From the NCBI GenBank assembly GCA_031259345.1, contig JAIRLQ010000517.1:1-6108 (forward strand): a stretch of 6,108 bases of DNA, given 5' to 3'. A program made the translations under genes and the position numbers. Under the pieces are notes generated by a model, which made no database searches, was not told the DNA's origin, and saw nothing but the letters and a program-made list of their open reading frames with translations. This document shows positions 1 through 5,110 of this stretch, piece after piece. Numbering within the stretch: the stretch's first letter is position 1; each line of letters opens with the position of its first letter. This DNA comes from Treponema sp. (lineage in GTDB: Bacteria > Spirochaetota > Spirochaetia > Treponematales > Breznakiellaceae).

Positions 1-336
1 AAGGAAGCGATGGCCAAGGCGGTACGGTGGTGTATCGCGCATAATATATTGAAACCTTTTTTAGAAACAAATGGATCAGAGGTGGTAAATATGCTGTTCG
101 ATGAATGGAAGCTGGAAGACGCATTGGTAGTTGAACGCGAGGAAGGCCGTGAGGAAGGCCGTGAGGAAGGCCGTGAGGAAGGCCGCGAGGAAGGTCTTGA
201 AGAAGGCCTTGAAAAGGGCGAAGAAAGGAAACAAAGAGAGGTTGCCCAAAACGCTCTGGCGGAAGGCTTACCGGTAGAGATAATCCAAAAAATCACCGGC
301 CTTGATAGCGAGGCTATTCGACAGCTTGGACTTTAG
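1..336 (+). CDS. Rpn/PD-(D/E)XK nuclease family (putative transposase) protein, C-terminal part, 5' end outside window
   Basis: The reading frame is open from base 1 (codons for K-E-A before the first Met at 10), so this is most likely the last 111 residues of a longer protein and not a 108-residue gene; no ribosome site is visible before base 10. The stretch resembling A-V-x-W-C-I-x-x-x-I-L-x-x-F-L followed by E-V-V-N-M-L matches the usual tail of Rpn-family recombination-promoting nucleases, whose PD-(D/E)XK catalytic domain would lie upstream, out of view. After it comes a charged low-complexity region: four EEGR units, two EEGL units and EKGE (codons from 139 to about 222), then a short helical end with the I-x-x-I-T-G-L motif common in this family. 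Such proteins are often numerous and linked to mobile DNA. The assignment rests on the tail only, since no catalytic residue can be checked. Confidence 0.75.
   Translation, partial: KEAMAKAVRWCIAHNILKPFLETNGSEVVNMLFDEWKLEDALVVEREEGREEGREEGREEGREEGLEEGLEKGEERKQREVAQNALAEGLPVEIIQKITGLDSEAIRQLGL
139..210 (+). repeat. 12-bp in-frame tandem repeat coding EEGR/EEGL
   Basis: Six consecutive 12-bp units with consensus GAGGAAGGCCGT. The first three (139-174) are identical and the fourth differs by one base (CGC). The last two (187-210) have drifted and code EEGL. Each unit is four codons, so copy-number changes keep the frame. The repeat sits in the predicted coiled or linker region of the Rpn-type protein. 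Confidence 0.9.
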
Positions 337-457
337 CCTATTAGGTAGACACCGTTAAGCGGCTTGTCCTGAGTTAGCGCAACATAGTCAAGTACATGAA
401 CTGATACACCAGCAACGGGGTTCTGTATGCGGTTGCCCCGGCTCTTCCTCCGTCCTC

Positions 458-491
458 TTGTCCTGGTAGGGGCTTGGATATACTATAGTAT
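458..491 (+). promoter_or_regulatory. Weak promoter candidate with palindrome upstream of pncA
   Basis: TTGTCC (458-463) and TATACT (479-484) resemble -35 and -10 boxes, but the 15-bp spacer is short. The -10 candidate overlaps a perfect 12-bp palindrome, ATACTATAGTAT (480-491), which could be a repressor site or simply AT-rich promoter DNA. It lies about 60 bp before the pncA start. Confidence 0.3.
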
Positions 492-503
492 CTTATAGGG
501 CCA

Positions 504-530
504 TTCCCAAACCCCGGTTAGTTTCGGGAA
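504..530 (+). promoter_or_regulatory. Hairpin in the pncA leader
   Basis: TTCCCAAAC (504-512) pairs with GTTT (521-524) and GGGAA (526-530), with C525 bulged and an 8-nt loop. It is followed by CCTTT (533-537) and AAAGG (540-544), which could pair in part and cover the AAGGAG ribosome site (541-546). No T run follows, so it is not a classical terminator. A role in translation control is only a guess. Confidence 0.3.
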
Positions 531-551
531 AGCCTTTAGAAAGGAGTTTTC

Positions 552-1186
552 ATGCTGCTTGATTTTTCTTCCTGCGCCCTTGTCGAAATTGATGTGCAGA
601 ATGATTTTTGTCCCGGAGGCGCCCTTGCGGTGGAACGCGGGACGATGTTATAGCGCCGCTTAATAAAATTGCCCGTTTTTTTTCGGATAAGGGAAGCCCG
701 GTTATTGCCAGCGCCGACTGGCACCCCAAAGGGCATTATTCGTTTGCTTCTTCCCATCCCGGGAAAAAAAGCGGCGACATTCTTGAAGGCGGCCAGGCGC
801 TTTGGGCCGATCACTGCGTACAGGGAAGCTACGGGGCGGCCTTTCATAAAAACCTCGATCTGAATCCTGTCTCTTTAATAATACGCAAAGGCTTTCGCAT
901 AAATCTGGATTCTTATTCGGCGTTTTTTGAAAATGACAAAAAAACTCCCACCGGCCTTGCGGGGTTTTTAAAGGGCCTTTCGATTGATACCGTAGTAATG
1001 GGCGGTTTGGCTCTGGATTACTGCGTGCTTTACAGCGCCCTGGACGCGGCAAGGGCGGGCTTTAAAACTATGGTAATAAAAGATGCGGTCAGAGGCATTG
1101 ATTTCCCTTCCGGCTCCATAGCGGAAGCGTATAAATGTATGGAAAACTCCGGCGTAATCCTGGTAAATACGGAGGATCTTTTATGA
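552..1186 (+). pseudogene. pncA: Nicotinamidase (PncA), interrupted by a single-base frameshift
   Basis: Nicotinamidase hydrolyses nicotinamide to nicotinate and ammonia in cytosolic NAD salvage. The start is ATG 552 with AAGGAG (541-546) 5 nt upstream. This frame gives a typical N terminus (I-D-V-Q-N-D-F-C-P-G-G-A-L) but stops at TAG 651-653. The rest of the protein lies in the -1 frame from 641. Adding one G to the GGG at 639-641 restores a 211-residue protein, the family's normal length (E. coli about 213). In restored numbering all key residues are present: catalytic D14, K113 and C158 (in G-G-L-A-L-D-Y-C-V), and metal ligands D56, H58 and H88. The stop overlaps the pncB start (ATGA, 1183-1186), making an operon. 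The intact remainder suggests a sequencing error or a very recent mutation. A TTG at 608 in the second frame is not a credible start because it would lose D14. Confidence 0.88.
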
Positions 1187-2643
1187 AAAACTCCGCCTTA
1201 TTTACGGATTTTTATTCCCTTACCATGGCCCAGGGTTACTGGAAACGGGGTATGAATCAAAGGGCCGTATTTGAAGTGATTTTTCGCCGCCAGCCTTTCG
1301 GCGGGGGTTTTTCCATTTTTGCAGGTCTTGGAACTCTGGTAAACGAGCTTTCGTCATTTGCTTTTAGCGCTGAAGACCTTGAATATCTTAAAAGCCTGGG
1401 GCTTTTTGAGATGGATTTTCTTGAGTATCTGCGGAGTTTCCGCTTTGGCGGATCCCTTTGGGCTGTTGACGAAGGAATCGTCATCTTCCCCCAGGAACCC
1501 ATACTGCGCATTGACGGCAGCCTTATTGAATGCCAGATCATCGAAGGCCTGGTTTTGAATATTATTAACTTTCAAAGCCTGGTAGCGACAAAAACCGCAA
1601 GGGTCTATCTTGCTTCGGGAATGGGCCAGCTAATGGAGTTCGGTTTGAGGCGGGCGCAGGGTTTTGACGGCGCCCTTTCCGCTTCCAGGGCCGCTTATAT
1701 CGGAGGGGCCGCGGGAACATCAAATGTGCTGGCAGGCAAAAAATTCGGAATCCCTGTTATGGGAACCATGGCTCATTCCTGGGTGATGGCTTTTTCCGGC
1801 GAGGAAGCGGCGTTTCAGGCTTATGCCGACCTTTACCCTGATAATTCGGTGTTTCTTATAGATACCTACGATACTTTACGGAGCGGAATAGTAAACGCTA
1901 TCAAGGTTGGGAAGCGCCTGGCGGCCAGAGGGAAAAATTTTGGAGTACGCCTTGATTCAGGAGACATACAATATTTATCTGTAGAAGTCCGGAAAGCCCT
2001 GGATGAGGCGGGCCTTCCCAAAGCTACAATTGCCGTTTCCAATGACCTGGATGAATATATCATACAGGCCCTGACGGACGCAAAAGCGCCGGTGAATTCC
2101 TGGGGTGTCGGCACCCAGATGGTTACCGGACGGCCGGAAGCCGCTTTTACCGGGGTCTACAAACTTGCCGCCCGTGAAAACGAAGACGGTATTCTGGAAG
2201 CATCCATGAAATTATCCGACAACCCGGAAAAAACCACAAACCCCGGGGTTAAGCAGGTTTGGCGTATTCGGGATCACAAGAATATGTTTGTAGCCGATAT
2301 TATGACTTTGGACGATAAAGAAAAAAATGATCTTATCGAAAAAGGAAAAGACTATACTTTTTGGCATCCCCAAACAGACTACCGGCATTTTTCACACACC
2401 CTTGCCGGAAACGCCGAAGCTCTGTTAAAAAAGATCCTTGAAAAAGGAAAAGCTTTATACCCCGAGCCTTCTCTTAAAACAATTAAGCTAAGGGCAGTTG
2501 AAAACCTCAAATCCCTTGACCAAAGCTACAAGCGTATTCTAAACCCCCATATCTACAAGGTTTCAATTTCTACCAGGCTCCGTTCATTAAAACTTGAACT
2601 TATTAAAAGCTTTTTGGGCGACTTATCTTCTCTGACAATTTGA
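1183..2643 (+). CDS. pncB: Nicotinate phosphoribosyltransferase
   Basis: Converts nicotinate and PRPP (with ATP) to nicotinate mononucleotide, the step after nicotinamidase in the Preiss-Handler NAD salvage route; cytosolic. The start is ATG 1183, with GGAGG (1171-1175) 7 nt upstream and an ATGA overlap with pncA; an in-frame upstream ATG at 1135 lies inside pncA and has no such support. The 486-residue product has the bacterial long-form layout: L/F-T-D-F-Y-x-L-T-M-A-Q-G-Y near residue 7, F-R-R-x-P-F-G-G-G (34-42), F-G-L-R-R-A-Q-G (153-160), G-T-M-A-H-S-W with the expected phosphorylated His at H198, D-T-Y-D-T (227-231), R-L-D-S-G-D (256-261) and G-V-G-T-Q-M-V-T-G (308-316). It appears intact. 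Its last 21 bp overlap the convergent MOSC gene. If the pncA frameshift is real, ribosomes ending at 651 would no longer deliver coupling to this start, although its own ribosome site is strong. Confidence 0.95.
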   Translation: MKNSALFTDFYSLTMAQGYWKRGMNQRAVFEVIFRRQPFGGGFSIFAGLGTLVNELSSFAFSAEDLEYLKSLGLFEMDFLEYLRSFRFGGSLWAVDEGIVIFPQEPILRIDGSLIECQIIEGLVLNIINFQSLVATKTARVYLASGMGQLMEFGLRRAQGFDGALSASRAAYIGGAAGTSNVLAGKKFGIPVMGTMAHSWVMAFSGEEAAFQAYADLYPDNSVFLIDTYDTLRSGIVNAIKVGKRLAARGKNFGVRLDSGDIQYLSVEVRKALDEAGLPKATIAVSNDLDEYIIQALTDAKAPVNSWGVGTQMVTGRPEAAFTGVYKLAARENEDGILEASMKLSDNPEKTTNPGVKQVWRIRDHKNMFVADIMTLDDKEKNDLIEKGKDYTFWHPQTDYRHFSHTLAGNAEALLKKILEKGKALYPEPSLKTIKLRAVENLKSLDQSYKRILNPHIYKVSISTRLRSLKLELIKSFLGDLSSLTI

Positions 2644-3066
2644 AACTGTCATTTCATCCCCAACGCTGATAATTCCGCCTTTAAGCACTCTGGCAAAAGC
2701 CCCTTCCCGGGGCATAATACAATCGCCCATGCTCTTGAAGATGGCGCAATGGCTGTGGCACTCTTTTCCGATCTGGGTTATTTCCAGTAATACATCTCCC
2801 GAAGCAAGGATAGTCCCCAAAGGGAGGCTTTTGAAATCAATGCCGTCTACTATCAGGTTTTCACCAAAAGCGCCCTCTTCCACCCGGGCGCCCCGGGCGC
2901 GAAACTCTTCGATTTTTTGATGGGAAATAAGACTCACCTGCCGGTGCCAGTCTCCGGCGTGGGCGTCCCCTTTTATGCCGTGCCGCACAACAAATTCCGC
3001 TTTGCCGGCATTTGTTTTTGCCGTTCCTTTTTCCGCGCTTATACACACTGCCAGGACTTTTGCCAC
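2623..3066 (-). CDS. MOSC-domain protein (stand-alone, Moco-associated)
   Basis: A 147-residue single-domain MOSC protein. MOSC domains (named after the Moco sulfurase C terminus) are thought to bind sulfur or cofactor through a conserved Cys and occur in molybdenum cofactor handling. Visible motifs: G-I-K-G-D-A-H-A-G (30-38), V-S-L-I-S (44-48), E-G-A-F-G-E-N-L (64-71), I-G-K-E-C-H-S-H-C (99-107, with C103 the likely key Cys) and M-P-R-E-G-x-F-A-R-V-L-x-G-G (118-131). The start is GTG 3064-3066, chosen because AGGAGG (3072-3077) lies 5 nt upstream and the homology begins at once. One base separates it from the moaA stop, so it is translated from the same mRNA. Its 3' end overlaps pncB by 21 bp on the other strand. 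The exact substrate is unknown. Related domains are often fused to MogA/MoaB-like proteins, but no such domain is present here. Confidence 0.88.
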   Translation of the reverse strand: MAKVLAVCISAEKGTAKTNAGKAEFVVRHGIKGDAHAGDWHRQVSLISHQKIEEFRARGARVEEGAFGENLIVDGIDFKSLPLGTILASGDVLLEITQIGKECHSHCAIFKSMGDCIMPREGAFARVLKGGIISVGDEMTVSNCQRR

Positions 3067-3067
3067 A

Positions 3068-4135
3068 CTAGCCTCCTATGCGGAACATATCTTTATGGGC
3101 ATGTTCTTCAATTTTGTTGCCATAAATACCGGAAAAACTATGGGAAGCCGGCTTCTTCGCCCCAAGGCTTTTGATCACCAGGGCAAGTTCAGCGTCGGAA
3201 GCGCCCCCCCTTAAAAGGGCATTAAGATCTACGGCTATATCGCTGGAAAGGCAGGGTTTTAAAAGCCCTTCGGGCGTAAGGCGCAGGCGGTTACAGTTTT
3301 CGCAAAAGCCGCCTGTCAGGGCGTCGATAAAACCCAGAGCACCCCGAAAGTTTTTTAATCTGTAATAAACCGCCGGTCCGTTTCCAAGTTTTTCGTTTGT
3401 CCGCGCCAATGGGCCAAAACGTTTTTCCAAAATTGAACGCACTGTTTTGCCGGGAATCCCCGCCGGGCGAAGGAAACCACCGGGCGAAGCTTCCCCTGCG
3501 GCAAGGGGTTTTAGCCCGGAAGCGCAGCCCAAAGGCATTAGTTCTATAAAGCGCACCGCCTCTACCGTATCTTTTGCTAATAACGCGATATCTTCAAGGC
3601 TTTCTTCGTTAATGCCGGCCATGGGGACGCAGTTAATTTTTACGGGAATATGTAAAGCCCTAACCTGTTTAATTCCTTCAAGGATTTTTTCCGGCCCCAA
3701 AGAAGCGCCCGCGGAAAGCGGCCGGGCAAGGCGCGCAAAAACATCGCCGCTTAACGTATCAAGGCTTACGTTAATGCCCGCCAAAAACCGCCCCGCGCCG
3801 GATGGAAGCCCCGCAAGGCAATCCAAAAAACCGGGCAGCAAAAGCCCATTGCTTGTTAGTGTTATCTGCTCTATGCCGGGTATCTCTTTAAGGCTTTTAA
3901 TAAAGAGCGGCGCTCCCTTGCGCACCAAAGGCTCGCCGCCCGAAACTTTTATTTTACGGATTCCCAGCTCTGCCATGACGCGGCAGATTCTAAGTAATTC
4001 TTCAAACGTTAACATGGAACTGTGGGGCTTCCATTCTACACCCTCGTAAGGCATACAGTAGATGCAGCGAAGATTGCAGCGGTCGGTTATAGAGATCCTA
4101 AGATAATCCAGAACCCTGCCAAATTGATCCGTCAT
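3068..4135 (-). CDS. moaA: GTP 3',8-cyclase MoaA (molybdenum cofactor biosynthesis, radical SAM)
   Basis: MoaA, with MoaC, converts GTP to cyclic pyranopterin monophosphate, the first stage of Moco synthesis. The 355-residue product has both iron-sulfur sites: the radical-SAM C-x3-C-x2-C at C20, C24 and C27, and the C-terminal GTP-binding cluster at C278, C281 and C295 within F-C-E-N-C-N-R-L-R-L-T. S-G-G-E-P-L-V-R (65-72) and the C-terminal Gly-Gly needed for activity are present. The start is ATG 4133-4135: AGGAGA (4145-4150) lies 9 nt upstream, it forms an ATGA overlap with the regulator stop, and the family N terminus fits. A longer frame back to 4177 only adds 14 residues inside the regulator gene. 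Odd points are Gly/Ala/Pro-rich insertions near residues 111-117, 139-147 and 204-229. The N-terminal lysine/arginine-poor M-T-D-Q-F-G-R start is normal for MoaA. No other Moco gene except MOSC lies in view. Confidence 0.95.
   Translation of the reverse strand: MTDQFGRVLDYLRISITDRCNLRCIYCMPYEGVEWKPHSSMLTFEELLRICRVMAELGIRKIKVSGGEPLVRKGAPLFIKSLKEIPGIEQITLTSNGLLLPGFLDCLAGLPSGAGRFLAGINVSLDTLSGDVFARLARPLSAGASLGPEKILEGIKQVRALHIPVKINCVPMAGINEESLEDIALLAKDTVEAVRFIELMPLGCASGLKPLAAGEASPGGFLRPAGIPGKTVRSILEKRFGPLARTNEKLGNGPAVYYRLKNFRGALGFIDALTGGFCENCNRLRLTPEGLLKPCLSSDIAVDLNALLRGGASDAELALVIKSLGAKKPASHSFSGIYGNKIEEHAHKDMFRIGG
3072..3077 (-). promoter_or_regulatory. Ribosome binding site of the MOSC gene inside moaA
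   Basis: Read on the minus strand the bases are AGGAGG, 5 nt before the GTG at 3066. The core is formed by the GGA-GGC codons for the two terminal glycines of MoaA. This site fixes the GTG start. Confidence 0.75.
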
Positions 4136-5010
4136 GCCTTTTGCTCTCCTATGGTATAAAGATACTCTTTTTGGCACAGTTTACGAAACACCGAGGGGGT
4201 AACGCCCGATTCCTCTTTAAATACTTTGGTAAAGTAATTGTAGTCGGGAATGCCCACTTCTTCGGCGATTTCCGAAACAAGCCGGGCATTTTCCTCCAGC
4301 AATTCTTTTGCCTTTTCCACCCTAAGGGCTCTGATAAGCTCGTTCACCGTCATGTTTATTTCCGCCTTGACCGCGTTACAAAGGGTAGTTTTTCCAACAT
4401 CAAATTTTTTCGCAATACCGTCAAGGGATAAATTTTTTTTAAGGTTTTCGGCAATATAAGATTTTACCTTTAAAGAAAGCGGCTCGCTCTGGCGGCGTAT
4501 ATAGTTATCCAGCCAAACATAAGCTGCCAGGCTTTGAAGTATATTGGCGCAGGAGCGGGCCTCGTTCATTTTAAGAACTGTCAATTTGCTGTACGCAGAC
4601 TTAAGCTCTTTTAAAGAAAAATTTCCGCCGGAACACTTACGGTATATTTCTTCCCATTCTATTTGCTCCTTATCGCCCGGCTGCCTGGCCTGGCCTATCA
4701 TCAGATTGCCTACCCGCTCGTCGGCGCTTGTCATAATAGGGGCAATCATTTCCGTAAGCCCCGCGTGGCATTGGTAAATGTAGGGGCCGGCGTGTTTTGC
4801 CGCCCTGGAAAAAGCCGCCTTGTCGCACCTTCTGCACGCCGCGTCCCCCTTTTTGGAAGCTCTTATCAAAGTGCAGTACGGCGTCCTTGCCTGGGGATAC
4901 GCCATGATTTCCCTGCCCGCAAGATCGAAAAAACCAACCCGTACTTTAACAAGGGTATTAAAACTCTGAAGCAGGTTCATCATCCTGTTTTGATTCCAGA
5001 TTACGTCCAT
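4132..5010 (-). CDS. AraC-family transcriptional regulator with N-terminal PocR sensory domain
   Basis: A 292-residue cytosolic regulator. Residues about 5-170 form a PocR-type ligand-binding domain: a hydrophobic N-terminal segment, F-F-D-L-A-G-R, four spaced cysteines (C46, C59, C62, C81), Y-Q-C-H-A-G-L-T-E-M-I-A-P-I (79-92) and G-N-L-M-I-G-Q (101-107). Residues about 179-280 are an AraC double helix-turn-helix, ending in Y-F-T-K-V-F-K-E-E-S-G-V-T-P-S-V-F-R. PocR itself controls propanediol/cobalamin genes in Salmonella; the ligand here is unknown. The ATG at 5010 is chosen over an upstream TTG (5016) because AGAGG (5019-5023) is 8 nt from the ATG but only 2 nt from the TTG. It is first in a leftward operon and overlaps moaA by ATGA. 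It is divergent from the UroD-like gene, a common layout for an activator and its target. It may also control its own operon. Confidence 0.9.
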   Translation of the reverse strand: MDVIWNQNRMMNLLQSFNTLVKVRVGFFDLAGREIMAYPQARTPYCTLIRASKKGDAACRRCDKAAFSRAAKHAGPYIYQCHAGLTEMIAPIMTSADERVGNLMIGQARQPGDKEQIEWEEIYRKCSGGNFSLKELKSAYSKLTVLKMNEARSCANILQSLAAYVWLDNYIRRQSEPLSLKVKSYIAENLKKNLSLDGIAKKFDVGKTTLCNAVKAEINMTVNELIRALRVEKAKELLEENARLVSEIAEEVGIPDYNYFTKVFKEESGVTPSVFRKLCQKEYLYTIGEQKA

Positions 5011-5018
5011 AATCAATG

Positions 5019-5023
5019 CCTCT
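5019..5023 (-). promoter_or_regulatory. Ribosome binding site of the PocR-AraC gene
   Basis: Read on the minus strand this is AGAGG, 8 nt before ATG 5010 and only 2 nt before the competing TTG at 5016. The spacing selects the ATG. Confidence 0.6.
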
Positions 5024-5040
5024 AAAATATGACCTTATAT

Positions 5041-5065
5041 TGAACGAATTTTCTATTTTATGAAC
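5041..5065 (+). promoter_or_regulatory. TGAAC direct repeat, candidate AraC-type operator
   Basis: TGAAC occurs at 5041-5045 and 5061-5065, exactly 20 bp apart (about two helical turns). Each is followed by an AT-rich stretch and then CTATTT (5053-5058 and 5074-5079). A weaker TGACC lies at 5030-5034. AraC-family proteins usually bind such direct repeats on one DNA face, with the proximal half-site at the -35 box, as seen here. That the neighbouring PocR-AraC protein is the binder is inference. Confidence 0.45.
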
Positions 5066-5089
5066 ATTTTACGCTATTTAATTTATAAT
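5061..5089 (+). promoter_or_regulatory. Promoter of the UroD-like gene
   Basis: A perfect -10 box TATAAT (5084-5089) lies 17 bp after TGAACA (5061-5066), a 4-of-6 match to TTGACA. Transcription would start near 5096, leaving a leader of only about 15 nt. The imperfect -35 box overlaps a TGAAC repeat, which fits an activator-dependent promoter. Confidence 0.55.
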
Positions 5090-5095
5090 AATCAA
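5066..5095 (-). promoter_or_regulatory. Possible promoter of the PocR-AraC/moaA/MOSC operon
   Basis: On the minus strand, TTGATT (5095-5090) and TAAAAT (5071-5066) are separated by 18 bp. They overlap the rightward promoter, so the two transcripts would start within the same short spacer. The AT-rich DNA makes chance matches likely. Confidence 0.3.
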
Positions 5096-5110
5096 GCTGA
5101 TAATATTCGC

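Larger units (their letters stand above)
337..551. other. Non-coding gap between the Rpn-type gene and pncA
   Basis: No convincing gene is present in these 215 bases. The stretch holds a possible weak stem, CGGGG/CCCCG (416-420 with 436-440, 15-nt loop), that could end the upstream transcript but lacks a clear T run. It also holds a weak promoter candidate with a 12-bp palindrome near 479-491 and a hairpin at 504-530 just before the pncA ribosome site. I do not recognise a known riboswitch here. Confidence 0.6.

Noticed and set aside
139..210. CRISPR array
   Set aside because: The repeats are directly tandem without spacers and code a regular EEGR peptide.
363..466. CTTGTCCTG repeated at 363-371 and 457-465
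   Set aside because: Nine bases, two copies and no further shared sequence around them; probably chance.
1135..1182. Upstream ATG extending pncB by 16 residues
   Set aside because: It lies inside pncA. The ATG at 1183 has GGAGG at proper spacing and starts at the family N terminus.
608..1186. A shorter 192-residue nicotinamidase starting at TTG 608
   Set aside because: Its first 11 residues are unrelated to the family and it would lack the catalytic Asp of D-V-Q-N-D-F. That Asp is coded in the other frame from ATG 552, which has a good ribosome site.
2605..2614. AAAAGCTTTT palindrome near the end of pncB as a terminator
   Set aside because: It has no loop, lies in coding sequence and is too weak to form a terminator stem.
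3447..4049. A 200-codon open frame on the plus strand
   Set aside because: It is antisense to moaA and consists of Ser/Pro/Arg-rich shadow sequence. moaA is certain in this region.
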